Source: Pseudisothecium myosuroides
Taxonomy: Eukaryota > Streptophyta > Bryopsida > Hypnales > Lembophyllaceae
DNA: 64,000 nt
NCBI GenBank assembly: GCA_951799445.1
Contig: OX637290.1
Span: 30,560,987-30,624,986 of the forward strand
Direction of reading: 5' to 3'
The translations under genes and the position numbers were made by a program. Positions 47,007-58,384 of the stretch are shown here, one piece after another. The stretch's first letter is position 1; each line of letters begins with the position of its first letter. Under the pieces are notes generated by a model. It was not told the origin of the DNA and made no database searches. It saw only the letters and a program-made list of their open reading frames with translations.

Positions 47007-48491
47007 TTAGTATGATTGCCGGAAATATTCATCGGGCATAGGAAACTTGAAAGTAGTGCAGAATCGATTCACGACGTGAGCCAAAGTGCTTTCTTTTCTG
47101 ATGACCCGTTGTAAGTACTCGTGAAACGCCAGTCCCAATGTGTGGTGTTCGAATCTGTTGCATTGTGGAGTTTCCTTCTGCAATGCAGTGTAAGCCTCGG
47201 ACATGCACTGCCTGTTCATCCTCTGAGCTATTTTAGCAACCGCATATGCTTCCGTTTCACATGATAACCTTGGAATGACATCCTCATTCGCATCAATTTT
47301 GTGCAAGTAGGCGCTACTGGGATCCAACCACCACCTCTGTGTCAAAGTTTGATCCCTCTGAATGGCAGATGTGAATGTGTACAAGGATTTAGGACGTTCA
47401 CTAGCTAAGCTAGTTAAGCCCCAATCACAAATTCCAACATACACACGTGACTCATCGTCGGGAAAGTGAAACATGATGTTGTCTGGAGAAATATCATTGT
47501 GGAGATGTCCAGCAACATGCACTGCATTCATAATGTGCACGAACGCCCATGTAAGTTCCGTTCGCTTCTTCCTGAATCGAGCGAGGCGGAAAGCGTTAAT
47601 CACCTCTGCTTTCGATGGATTGTCATACATCAACCAAACCTGTATGTTGTCTGGATAATCATTATCCATGTTCAGCATATTTCGCAGTGTCCCACCATTC
47701 CACCAATAGGAGTACCCTTCATTCCTTGTTGCATGCACTGCAAAAAAACGTATTACTCCAGGGTGCGCAATCCTCACTGCCATTGATTCGTTCAGGTGTT
47801 CCAACTTCGCTAACTCAGGCCTTTTATTGTGTTGGTGAGATCTCTTTGCTGCAAACTCCCAAAACGGTACTATAGGAGCACATCCTTCAATTCGGACCCT
47901 CCGAATAGTAGCATATCCACCCTTTATAATTTTATCATCTTGGGCAATCACTTGTGCCGTATCTGGAAGTGCAATGAGATGTCTCCTGCCATGGTACAAT
48001 TCATCCTTTCCATCATCGCTATTCCACCATGTCATTGATTTCCTTCTATTGCGCGTGTTAGCAAATGGCTTGCACCGCTTCGTGAATAAATCAGCTCTGA
48101 GGATAACTTCTTGAAAGGCTTCATCATCGGCGCGGTGTTGCTTCACATATTTTGCGAGAACCACTTTGGAATTCCACAACGCATCATACGCCCTGTTGTG
48201 AAGGAATTTCACAAAGCCCTTCTTCTCCATTTCATGATGCCATTCAGGAACGTGAAGGGCTTCCATCATCTTCTGCGACATATCATCCATGAATTTTTTT
48301 GGGCACTCCTCTTGGTATCTGATGTATTTATTGTCCAAGGAAAGAGTGGTTTCAGACTCAAAGAATTTCAAGGTGAATTCGATGAGAAAGTTCTTGCATG
48401 CATCAGAGGGAATTTCCTTCAACTCTTTGATACTTGGTTTCCCTGATTGCACCCCGTCTCGCCTCTTTGCAGCCTTCTTTGCCCTTGGCAT
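47007..48491 (-). CDS. Protein-kinase-like protein, intronless
   Basis: 494 residues from ATG 48491 to stop. The C-terminal two-thirds has a protein-kinase fold signature: a glycine-loop-like IIKGGYATIRRV (188-199), a candidate ATP-binding Lys in FAAKR (K216), the catalytic loop HNDISPDNIMF (D333, N338), the Mg-binding loop CDWGL (D356, with Trp in place of Phe of DFG) and RWWLDP (386-391) in the place of the usual RWMAPE. The main catalytic residues are therefore present, but the DFG and APE signatures are altered. The first 170 residues match nothing I know. It starts with a basic stretch (PRAKKAAKRR) that could be a nuclear localisation signal. Upstream is a TATA-like box (48744-48750) and a GC-rich CCGACCGCC-type array, as for the genes at 53.4 and 59.1 kb. 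Substrate and role are unknown. Confidence 0.8.
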   Translation of the reverse strand: MPRAKKAAKRRDGVQSGKPSIKELKEIPSDACKNFLIEFTLKFFESETTLSLDNKYIRYQEECPKKFMDDMSQKMMEALHVPEWHHEMEKKGFVKFLHNRAYDALWNSKVVLAKYVKQHRADDEAFQEVILRADLFTKRCKPFANTRNRRKSMTWWNSDDGKDELYHGRRHLIALPDTAQVIAQDDKIIKGGYATIRRVRIEGCAPIVPFWEFAAKRSHQHNKRPELAKLEHLNESMAVRIAHPGVIRFFAVHATRNEGYSYWWNGGTLRNMLNMDNDYPDNIQVWLMYDNPSKAEVINAFRLARFRKKRTELTWAFVHIMNAVHVAGHLHNDISPDNIMFHFPDDESRVYVGICDWGLTSLASERPKSLYTFTSAIQRDQTLTQRWWLDPSSAYLHKIDANEDVIPRLSCETEAYAVAKIAQRMNRQCMSEAYTALQKETPQCNRFEHHTLGLAFHEYLQRVIRKESTLAHVVNRFCTTFKFPMPDEYFRQSY

Positions 48492-48714
48492 CTTGATGAA
48501 CTACCGGTATTTAATTACAATCGGTAATGAAAATTACCAGTCGCGATTTCACTTCACTCTGGAGTACACGTAATCTGCAATCAAGTTGTCAAAAAAATTG
48601 GCAATAAGTGGCCTCCAAAACCGGACTCTTGCTTTCCCAAGGAGAGGAGCCAATGGAGGACAAACCACCAAGCTCTCCGCTCCACGCTTGCACAAGGCAA
48701 GGGGGATAGCAAAA

Positions 48715-48900
48715 GTGAGGGAGCGGTCTGGCCGTCCGCCCCTCTTATAGTTTGCGGTCGCCCCGACCGCCGCATCGGACGGCCCGACCGCTCCATCCGC
48801 CACATCGGACGGCGGTGACAGATTAGGGTTCGGCTCGCGGTCGGCATAGTCGGCGGTCGGCACAGTCGGCGGTCGGCAGACTAGGCGGTCGGCGGGGAGT
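48715..48900 (-). repeat. CGGTCGG / CCGACCG promoter array of the kinase-like gene
   Basis: On the plus strand, GCGGTCGGCACAGTCG and variants recur five or more times (48830-48900), after GGACGGCCCGACCGC and related motifs on the TATA side. The array ends abruptly at about 48900 against a truncated TTAA-type element. Confidence 0.7.
48744..48750 (-). promoter_or_regulatory. TATA-like box of the kinase-like gene
   Basis: On the minus strand CTATAAGAGGGGCGGACGGC, about 254 bp before the ATG. The RING gene has CTATAAGAGCGGACGGCC in the same place, so core and downstream GC motif are shared. Confidence 0.6.
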
Positions 48901-48904
48901 CGCT

Positions 48905-50690
48905 GGTTTTCTTAAGTTCGTAGAAAGATGGAAATAGAATTTTTTTCGCAACCGTGCCTACATTCCGGAAATCCAAAGTTCTGCTGAAATAAGCTGAAAA
49001 TAGGGAAGAGGAGGGCTGAGGGCAGCCCAAAAGAAAGTTTTTTTGAGTGGATTTTTTTCCCATTCGTGCTCCTGTTGTCTACCTAGAAATCTTTCATTCA
49101 TTCCATTTCAATTGGTTACAAATAGTTTTACACAATCTTATTTTCAAGGCACTTGAGAAAACAAACTTGTAGAATTTCATTGATGAATGCAATTTCTTCA
49201 ATTTTTTTTTTCACAGAAACAGGTCTGTGTGGTTCATTTTTTTGGGCTACAATAATCTTACCATTGAATTACCCTAGTCTTATTTAATGAAAAAGATATT
49301 AAAATTTAATGATTCATTGTATCCACTTTGGCACTTCCATATATGAATAATAAAAAATTTTGACAATTAAATTTTTTTTTAATTTCCTCTCGGCTAAACT
49401 ACCAACACAATTCTCCAACTTCCAGATTCAAAGCTCACAACTCACTATTGCAAAAATTTCAAGTGCAAAATCTTCAAAATCAAAACACTGCATTCCATAA
49501 TGTCTTTAAGAACTTCTTTTCTCCACTTTAACGCCTATAGGCCCAAATACTATTTTTGGGCAAGATATCAATTTTGGATAGTTTATTATGCATAGAATTT
49601 TTATTTTCATTATTTCAAATTTTCACACACGATGTGCTCTCCGAGTAGCTTTCAGGCGGATTAGGCCCAATAATTTCATAACATCTAACCACAAGGTCAG
49701 AAAGGTTTTGCATGATAAGTATTTTTTTTTATCTCTAGGCAGCTCAGGCAGCAAGAAAACGTCTTCAAAAATCACTTGCTTCAAAAATTAAAATTTAAAA
49801 TTGGTTCTTCAGATTTGTATAAACAAAAGAAGCTTTGAATCATTCCATTAATCCATTCCGATCACCAAGCCAAAACTCAAGCGGATCTTTAGTTTGACGG
49901 TATTTTTTCAATCCTTACTCCCAAAAAAAAATCAAAGTCATTTGTTTAATTCAAATTTCAGTATTTCTGGGAAAAAAAATATATATTGGGTTTCAAGATT
50001 CTTTATTTCAACATCACAACCATTGGGACTGGCATTTTTCAATTCCTTCATCAAATTCCTAACAATTTAATGTTTTCAATCATCCTCTACTTTTTTCTAT
50101 TTTGTATTTTTTTCCTATGTGTTGTACAATTGTAAATGATCTGAAAATTGTCAAGCATGGACCGAACTTGCCTTCAAGAATGAATCCAAAGAGTTACCCC
50201 AATTTTCGTCATTTTTTAAAATGAATGTGACCTTGTGAAGTGCAGCTGCCCCGTTTTCCGGAGGGACCAAAGAAGCACTTTTGCGGATTGAAACACTATT
50301 ATCTTACAATTTAGATGGTGAAAAATTCTACAAGTTTTCCCGCATCTTTTCTAACCAGTTTACTACGAGATCCTACGGTTATATGTGTCCAACATTAAAA
50401 AGTTTATAAAATTTGGTACTTATACTGAATCCAATAGTGCTACAGTAGTTTTGGTACAAACTTAGTCAAAAATCTTTAAAGGCTAAACACAAATATCTTG
50501 CAATATGTGTGGTCCAAAATTATGTCTAATGCTCCACAAATTCTTATACTAGTTGGGTATAAGATCCTATGGCTACATGTGCCCAAAAATTAATTTTCTA
50601 ATTGTTCTCTTCTTTCCTATAGAAATGGCAATTCACAATTGTAAGATTTGTTGCCAAAAATAAGGCCTTCGGCCTTGCGGGTTTAGGAAT
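48905..50690. mobile_element. Truncated family-2 TTAA element carrying a nested family-1 element
   Basis: 48905-49527 and 50487-50690 together match the two halves of 30685-31605. The shared parts are 'aaataagctgaaaataggg', 'tgaatgcaatttcttcaat' and then 'atagaaatggca'. The start of the host element is missing where the kinase promoter array ends, so the array or gene cassette has replaced or cut it. Confidence 0.6.
49528..50486. mobile_element. TTAA element, family 1, nested insertion
   Basis: It sits at 'ccactTTAA | CGCCTATAGG ... AAAGGCTAAA cac'. The same host position in the unbroken copy at 31395-31435 reads 'ccactttaaacaca', so the pre-insertion site can be read directly and contained one TTAA. 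The right-hand TTAA has mutated to CTAA. This is the best evidence here for TTAA target-site duplication. Confidence 0.75.
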
Positions 50691-51780
50691 GTAAGTCGAG
50701 CTCTATCTTCCTTAGAAGAATTTTTTAAGTTTTCAACTGCATTCTTGGGGATAAGAAATTGTACACTAAAGATCCATGGTGCGAAATATTTCTCCTAATG
50801 ATAGTCCACTTGATGGAGCCCAAAATGCACATCCAATGTTGAACCCCAGAACTTCCATTGTCCCGTTCCAAGACAAAGGGAATTTTGAGCGGTTACCTCT
50901 AACCTCAATTTGTAATAAAACGTTCTGAAACTTTCCTATTTCATAGGAAAGTTGATTAGCTTTGTCATAATATGTTTTTATTTCAATTGGTGCCTGGGAG
51001 TAGAAGTTACACCAAAAAAACTCTGAAATTGAACTTGACGGGAAGCACAAATTATTTGGCAAATAGACAAAATGATTTTTTTTCCTTTTCTTCAAAAATT
51101 TTATAATTCTCTCTATATGCGAACCTTCCATTCATTCTGTTTGGATTAATAATGGAAAAGTTATGGAGAACTTTGCTTTTCAGGGAATTTGAGCATCTTC
51201 TTAGGAAAATGACTTGTAGAAGTGTAGAACTCTTTTATCAATGCAATTCCCACAATTTTTCAATTTTTTTTTTTCAAAATGTTGTGTTTTCTAGCTTAAA
51301 TAATCTCACCAATGGGATCATTATACTTCAACCCTATGTAAGATCTACTAACAATTTTTTTTCTTTCTTGTCTTCGACGTACTTCTATAGTTCTATTTAA
51401 TAATTCTTAAAATAACGAAAATAAAGTGTTCCTTTTTTAAGAAAAATATAGACTTTCAACTTACGTCTCCAACACATAAAACCTTAAATTCAATGTTTGT
51501 ATTTCAAAAATATTCCACAACTAGCGATCAAATTCACCAAAAACTGAAAGCCAGTATTCAAAAAAAAAATCTTTTTCAACTTCGAATGCTAATAACCTCA
51601 ACCTATACAGTGAAACTTCATGAAATTTTGACAACATCATCTACAATAAGTGAAGTACAAGATCGTACGCTTAGATTGGAAAAAGAAAAGAAAAGAAAAG
51701 GGTTCATGGGTGAATGCAGCAAAAATGGCAGCTTCGGGTGTTTGTAAACCAAAAAATGACCTTCGAACTTCAAGGGTTGA
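50691..51780. mobile_element. Diverged family-2 element
   Basis: The stretch from about 51090 ('ggattaataatggaaaagtt', 'agcatcttcttaggaaaatg') to 'cttcaagggttga' at 51777 follows the order of 30960-31605. The left boundary is unclear. Frames at 50766-51131 and 51493-51892 have no coding character. Confidence 0.45.
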
Positions 51781-52279
51781 AAACACCCAATTTCTCCAAC
51801 TTCAAATGTTTACACCTTCCTTTCATGCAATCCGACTTTGTACATTCACACAACTAACTGAAGACAAATGCAGCCAAGGTGACAATTTCTAATTTTCTAT
51901 AGCTTTTTGAAAAAATGATAGACTTAGGATTTCAAGGTTTAAAAGCAATTCAATGTTTTTGTTGTATATTTGGACTATGCTTTTCATTGGAGAGTCTATA
52001 TTGACTTGAACATGAGATGATGGGAGAAAGCGATCCGGTACAATATTTATATTAATAAAAAAAACTGGTTACACAGAAAATGGTATTCAATAATAGTAAT
52101 CTCAAATACCTACCAATGTCTCACATATTCTCAAAAAAGGCCATTCTATCTATAGTGCGAAATACAGTACTACAATTGAACAAGATCATTGTACTACGCT
52201 TGGCATGAAAAAACATTGCATGTACATTTAACAATATACATGATCGTATTCTAAAAGAAAGTCGTTACAACAATACACA
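51781..52279. other. 3' flank of the 52.3-kb gene
   Basis: AT-rich, nothing recognised. Confidence 0.35.
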
Positions 52280-53386
52280 CTATTCCTCCTCGGAATCTGA
52301 ATCGGTGTCATCTCTCTGACTTGGCCCAGTAGAAGCAGACCCATAAATCCCAAGATATGGACCTCCACCATAGATGTCTCCACGTCCACTTGATGCACCT
52401 GTTTGTCCATAATTGCCGTAGCCAGGACCTCCAAAAGTTGGTGGAGGAGCTGAAACGTTGTGGTCAGAGCGATCTTCGTTTGGACGACTATAATAGGAGC
52501 TCCCGTGATGTTCATATGACCCACCTCCAGTGGTTCCACCGTAGTATTGTGAGCCTCCTTCGCTGGAACCACCATACTGTACGGTTCCATGGGTTCTTTC
52601 TTTGCCTTGAGATTCACCTCGGGGATCATTAGCATATTGAGAATGACTTCCGCCTTGTGGTGGGCCATATGCACCACGGTCATGTCCGTATGACCTATCG
52701 TGCCCAGGCTGTCGACCATGATCTTCTAGGCTCCTTCGCATTGCCTCATGCATTTCTTGTTCATATTGTATGTTGTCTCGTTCTTCTTGGCATTCGTGTC
52801 TTCCTCCAAATGTTACGGGTGCAGGAACATCATCATCTTCATCATCGAGTTCATCCTCTGCATCCGGCAACACAACTGTGGGAAGATGGCCAAATCCTTG
52901 ATTAGACCACTCGTACATACAATCGCTCGGACCTTCCCAGTTCAAATCAATCACGTGGGCGCTGCGATTCAATTTGTGCACATCTTTTCCCGGAATAGTG
53001 CGCCAATCCACTTCTTTGTGGAGTACAATCTCTGCCCAAATCATGGCCATGACACCATACAACATTATATTTGGTTTGTTGTTTGGTAAACCTGCTGCTT
53101 TTTGGATTTCCTTGTACCGTTGAACAAAGTGCTCGCTCTTACATGTGCTGATTTGACCTTTCCAACGGGGATGTTGATAAAGCGTGCGTTCACGTGACCA
53201 GAGTTTGGAGACGTGTGTCATTTTCACGTACTTTTTGCACATTGTGGAGGTCCACAATTTCTCCTCCTCCTCATCCCATCCAGGCTCAGCTACACAAAAT
53301 GAGTTAGCCCAATCATCCCAATTTATGTCCTGCGATATTCCCCTTTTGGCCTTCTTGCCTTTGCCCCTTGGTGTTCCGTGTGACAT
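52280..53386 (-). CDS. Hypothetical protein: conserved N-terminal domain plus Gly/Tyr/His-rich tail
   Basis: 368 residues, intronless, from ATG 53386. Residues about 35-132 form a domain shared with the N-terminus of the RING protein at 59.1 kb. Common positions include GW(D/E)EE, WTS, CK.YVKM.H, KLW.R, a later C..S..F..R.KE, then AE, VDW and IP/FP. The basic start (RGKGKKAKR) could be a nuclear signal. Then comes an acidic linker (DAEDELDDEDDD) and from about residue 220 a low-complexity Gly/Tyr/Ser/His tail with repeated HDRSYGHDRG-like blocks, ending in an acidic DTDSDSEEE. The tail is of the kind that drives protein or RNA condensation, which is inference. I do not recognise the domain; by its context it could bind DNA or protein. 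Confidence 0.75.
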   Translation of the reverse strand: MSHGTPRGKGKKAKRGISQDINWDDWANSFCVAEPGWDEEEEKLWTSTMCKKYVKMTHVSKLWSRERTLYQHPRWKGQISTCKSEHFVQRYKEIQKAAGLPNNKPNIMLYGVMAMIWAEIVLHKEVDWRTIPGKDVHKLNRSAHVIDLNWEGPSDCMYEWSNQGFGHLPTVVLPDAEDELDDEDDDVPAPVTFGGRHECQEERDNIQYEQEMHEAMRRSLEDHGRQPGHDRSYGHDRGAYGPPQGGSHSQYANDPRGESQGKERTHGTVQYGGSSEGGSQYYGGTTGGGSYEHHGSSYYSRPNEDRSDHNVSAPPPTFGGPGYGNYGQTGASSGRGDIYGGGPYLGIYGSASTGPSQRDDTDSDSEEE

Positions 53387-53670
53387 GATGATCTTTTGAA
53401 AATTGAAAACAACAAATCGTAAATTTCAATTTCGATTGTGCAACGCGTGGTCCAAATACTCGAGAATTTTAGTGAGTGAATTATTAATTGAAACGGTACA
53501 ATAGTCACTCAACTACAACACATAACTAGCACTGAACTACTGAAAGCACTTCAGTGTCCCAGCCCAGTCCCTCACACACCAAGCCGGAAGGGGCACGCAG
53601 ATACCCAAAGGCGCTGGATCTGCCCACTCCGGTCGGGAAGGAACTGTGAAGAAATGAGGTTCCACCCCGC

Positions 53671-53678
53671 TATTTATG
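53671..53678 (-). promoter_or_regulatory. TATA-like box of the 52.3-kb gene
   Basis: The minus strand reads GCATAAATAGCGGGGTGG, about 285 bp before the ATG and directly downstream of the CCGACCG array. Its spacing and GC motif after the box are like the other two genes. Confidence 0.5.
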
Positions 53679-53679
53679 C

Positions 53680-54430
53680 GTTCGGTCGGCGGAGCAGCCG
53701 AGGCGGTCGCGTACGTCCGAATCGGACGGCAAGCCGACCGACCCCAAGATCCTGCAGTTCTCATCTGTCGGCCTGCTGATCGCACGGCCACCGATAAAGG
53801 AGCGGACGGAAAAGGCGGACGGCGTGGACGGAGTCGGTCGTCCGATCGTTCGGTCGGGTTTTCGGTCGGTCCGGTTATCGGTCGGGTTTTCGGTCGGTCG
53901 GGTTCTCGGCCGGGATTTCGGTCGGGTTTTCGGTCGGTCCGGTTATTGGTCGCGTTTTCGGTTGGGTTTTCGGTCGGTCACGTTTTTGGCCAGGATATCG
54001 GTCGGGTTTTCGGTTGGCCCGGTTATCGGTCGGGTTCTCGGTCTGGTTTTCGGTCGGTCAGGATTTCGGTCGGTCGGGTTTTCGGTCGGGTTTTCGGTCG
54101 GTCAGGTTTTCGGTCGGGTTTTCGGTCGGGTTTTCGGTCGGTCAGGTTTTCGGCCGGGATTTTGGTCGGGTTTTCGGTCGGCCCGGTTATCGGTCGGGTT
54201 CTCGGTCGGGTTTTCGGTTGGTCAGGTTTTCGGTCGGGATTTCAGTCGGTCGGGTTTTCGGTCGGGTTTTCGGTCGGTCGGGTTTTCGGTCTCCGGTTTT
54301 CGGTCGGCATTTTGGTTGGTCAGCTTTTCGGTCGGCTTCTCGGTCGATTAGTGGGGTTTTCGGTCGGTCACGATTTCGGTCGGCTTTTAGAGCGGCTTTT
54401 AGAGCGGTCGTCCGAGCGGTCTAGACAGAG
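53680..54430 (+). repeat. CGGTCGGGTTTT promoter array
   Basis: About 600 bp (53845-54430) of head-to-tail TCGGTCGGGTTTTCGG units with variants, preceded by irregular GGTCGG and CGGACGG motifs beside the TATA box. On the minus strand, which the gene uses, it reads CCGACCGAAAACCCGA, identical in unit and orientation to the orphan array at 43784-44420. A 285-codon plus frame (53676-54533) is a repeat artefact. Confidence 0.9.
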
Positions 54431-54589
54431 GTCGGGAAATCGGTCGGTGGCTTGGCACATTGGTCCGGAGAATAAACCTGAAGCGAAAATGCACCACATA
54501 TGGACTCATGAAGTTCACGTGAACCAGAAATAAGTCACTAACTCAAAGTTCAAACGAGTTCTTTAAGTTCCTCATTCGATATCAAATGA

Positions 54590-57480
54590 TTGTGTGCTTC
54601 AGATGTGCCTCAAGTAAACATGAAGCACACCTCAAGCACACTTATACAATTATTATTGCTTTTAAAAAATAATCACCTCAAAAATAAAAACGTTCTTTGA
54701 AATTTCAAAATTGGACTACAAATGTTTGGGTGGGTTTAAGGTATGCTTGAGGTTCACATCAAGAACACATAAAGCACACTTGAAGCGCACTTCGTGACTT
54801 CGTCTAATGAAATTGCCTTGGAATAAGAAGCTATGAAAAATTTAACTTGGATTAAAAATACTTTGCTTTTGCATGAAGTAACCTTGAAGCAAAATTGAAG
54901 TATATTTCCACTATTATCTTATGGTTGGTCGGTTGGATCATAAAAATAATTTCAAATTGAAACCTTCTACTAAGTGTACTAAATGAAATCATAAGGTTCT
55001 CAAAGTGCGCTAACAATAGACGTCACGCACATTTACAAATCATCTCTTCTATTTGCATTGCTTTGAAATGATGATGAATTTTAAAATGAAATGCTAATTT
55101 CCAAAATGAAAAGCATAAGTAAAAGTGATTGAAGTATGCCTGAGTTCTAGTTGAAGCATATTTCAAGCAAATTCCATCTTGTCAAGATACCTCGAATAAT
55201 TTATATATTTTGTTGAATTCAATTCTTTTCATATAAATGCCAATCGAAATCATGAAAAGTTTGAAGTGTGCTTAAATAGACTTATAGACCTAAGGTCGAA
55301 CGGGCAAAATACTTCCTTCATTTTCAGTGCATTATAAAGAAGTCAGAAAAAAAATCAAATGTACTAGGGAAAAAAAAATAATGGCGTGTGCTTCAGATAG
55401 ACGTGAAACACACCTCAAGCACATTTGTATCGTTTAACCACTAAAGCAACAAACACCATTTGTTGGCAACATAGCGATTTTGGACAGCTCCGTACAAACG
55501 CAATTTTTATTTTTTTTCTTTAAAATTTTAACACAAGATGTGTCGAAGGAGTATCTTTAAGGCCCAACAATTTTTATAGCGTTTGACAACAAGGTTAAAA
55601 AGTTACTGCATGATAGGTAGTTCTGTTTGATCTTTGGGCAGCTCGGGCAGCCAATAAACTTCTTTAAAAATCACTTTTAAAAAAAATAGAAATTAGAAAT
55701 TGGTTCTTCAGATGTATATATACGCGGGAAGCTTTGAATCATTCAATTCCAATAAATGAAGAAAAAATTATGAGGATTCTTACTTTAAGGGTACTTATGG
55801 AATCATTAGTCTAAAGAAAACTTTGAAGTCATTTATTTAACTCAATTTTGAATAACTTCGAAAATAAAATTAAAACATTGGGTGTACATTATTTACTTTA
55901 ATATTACAACTGCTTTGGATTGGCATTTTTCAATTTGATAATTAAATTTGTAACAATTTAGTGAACATTTGAATCATTCTCTACTTCTTTCAACTTACAA
56001 TTTTTTTCCTGTACATTGTACAATTCCAAATGATCTAAAAATTTTGAAGCATGTGGCCAACTTGTCTAAGGAAAAGAATCCAAAGAGTAACTACCATTTT
56101 GGACATCTTTTCATATAAATGTGACCTTGTGAAATGCAGGTGCCTGGTTTAGGGCAGGGACCAAAAAAGCATTTTTGTCATTCCAAAGTTCAAACGCTAT
56201 TAATCCTATTATCTTGCAATCGACATCGTGGAAAATTCTGATATTTTTTCCACATCTTCTCAAATTAATTTACTACAAGATCCAACGTTATATGTGTCCA
56301 AAAATATTTTTATTTCAAAATTTATTACTTGTACCAGAAATGGCAGTTTTGGAGCAGTTTTGGTGAAAACTTAGTCAAAAAAACTAAGGGGTCAAATTAT
56401 GTTGGATTATAAAGACAACTTTAAATTGAAATCTTTTACAATAAAAAGATCGAATTTCAAAAAATAAATAAAAATAGCGTAAGGTGTATTTCATGTGTAC
56501 TTCAAGCTCACCTAAAGGTTGAAGCACGTTTTTACTGTTCAAAGTAGTGTGGATCCTAAAAATGATTTTAATTTAAATCTCTTATTGAATAATTCAATAT
56601 CAACTCATCAAAATACCAAATGCTTAAATTATGCTTGAAAGTACACCTCAAGCACATCTAGTATACATTTTCACTATTTCCATTCATTTCAAATTAAATA
56701 AATTTGAAGATAATAGAATCTTCTTTTCAAAATTTCAAAATTTACAATATAAATGAAATTGCTTGAGTTGCGTTTGAGGTCCACCATCAGTTCACCTCAA
56801 GCAAATTCCTACTACTTAGATTTCTTCATATTAAAAGAATAAAAATTTGAATTTCTTCTGGTTTAGAAATTCAGATGTAGTAATACAGTGCTTAAAGTGT
56901 GCTCCTACCATGCTTAAGGTTTATTTCAATTCTTCAAGCAACTTTCAAGCACATTCTTAAAATTTCTTGAATTTATGAAGAACAAAAAATATAGTTACTT
57001 GAATTTATGATTGAAGGGGTGGAAAATAAGGTGCCATGCATGTAAACTTTAAGTTCATTTGAAAAATTCTCTCCTAATTTGAAATGCATTCAATATGAAC
57101 TCTTAATAAACTATTTTTTTGAATAAAGGAGATCACAAATTTCTAAAATAGTAAAATTGAGGTTCAATTGTGATTGAGGTGTGCTTCAGGTCTATCTACG
57201 TGTCTTTAGTGTTTTTGTTTCATTTGAAAACAAAGAACTGCTGATTCAATTTTTTCAGATATGGTTTTCCAATGTGTGTTTTATGTGTGCTTGAGGTTTA
57301 TTAAGCAAAGTTGTTTGCTCTTCATTTGTAAAATATATTTTTGGTTGCCAATTTTGGGGGAATTTCTGATTCAAATGAAATGAGAAAAGTAATGGTGCCC
57401 TTTTAGTTGAGAGATAAACCTTTCACCCTATATCTAAAGACTACAAGAAGTACACGTCAAGTGCACTTGTGAAATTGCCC
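54590..57480. repeat. Degenerate repeat field, (A)CCTCAAGCACA / TGTGCTTGAGGT motif
   Basis: The motif pair GTGTGCTTGAGG... and ...CCTCAAGCACAC(T) recurs at about 54591, 54745, 55128, 55387, 56490, 56630, 56762, 56890, 57172, 57275 and 57445. It is often followed by a 'ggat.ataaaaa..atttcaaattgaaa' phrase. Copies are diverged, but the order suggests a decayed tandem array with a unit near 150 bp. A TTAA element (55434-56395) interrupts it. Confidence 0.6.
55434..56395. mobile_element. TTAA element, family 1, inside the CTCAAGCAC repeat field
   Basis: Left TTAACCACTAAAG, right AACTAAGGGGTCAA (TTAA changed to TCAA), about 0.96 kb, interior as in 662-1604. No coding capacity. Confidence 0.6.
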
Positions 57481-57559
57481 CAAAAATTGAATATAATTGA
57501 TAGTTTGAATCCTAATCGAAGTGCAATGAGAGAAGTAAAAAAAAAAAAATAAGAGAAAT

Positions 57560-58283
57560 TCAAAGTAATTTTTTCTTCGAATGTTTTTCTCAAAGATTAC
57601 ATTTTTGTCTACATGTGAAGCTTTGTTCCCTTCAATTTGAAATTTTGGATTAATAATGAAAAAGTTCTTCAGAATCTGATTTTTTCGGACAATTTAAGAA
57701 TCTCAAGGAAAAAAAAATTTGAATGATTCACTATTGGATGTTATTTTTAGAATTTTACCAAGGAAATTGTTGGACAATCTTAGTCTCTTAGATTTCCTAG
57801 CTACAAGAATCTCACTGTTGAGATTATTGTGATCCAATTCCATCTAAAAGTTATTACCAGTTTCGTTTTTTCTTCCATCTTCCATCCAATTTTACTTGAC
57901 AATTTTATAATGAGTGAAAATCAAGTGGTTTTTTTCCTAAATTTTTTGGGTACATTATGAATTCAACTACTTTACGTAGATAAGTGGATAATCAAAATCA
58001 TTAGTGTTAAAAACTTGAACTACAAAGATTCAAAGCCAAAAACTATAGTCAAGCAAGGTGCCACTAAACTAATTTTCTTCCTTCTAAATTCATATATTTT
58101 ATACTATACACAGTTTAGTTTTTGAAGCTTTCTTTTACGTATCCATATACTAGTTAAGAATAAGATCTTATAGTTTGATATTCCCAAAAAGAAAGGTTTG
58201 ATGGTTCTTTACTCTTTGAAATAGCACTGAAAATTTTTAGTTGTTTTTTGATAGGAATATCACCTTCCTCCTCTAGGGATTAA
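57560..58283. mobile_element. Partial family-2 TTAA element
   Basis: The order 'acatttttgtctacatg', 'ggattaataatgaaaaagtt' and 'cattggatgttattt' follows 30685-31605, ending CCTCTAGGGATTAA at 58283. The left end is not found. Confidence 0.4.
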
Positions 58284-58384
58284 TACAATTGGTCCTTCCA
58301 TTGGATCCAAAATAAAAACTGAAGAATCATTTGATTATATCACATTGCAGTGTTTTGAATTTAGGATTTGTAGCATACGATTTC

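Noticed and set aside
53676..54533. 285-codon plus-strand frame (FGRSGFRSGFRSV-like)
   Set aside because: It is a direct translation of the CGGTCGGGTTTT array, which has few stops in any frame. Composition and periodicity are those of the repeat, and it overlaps the promoter of the minus gene.
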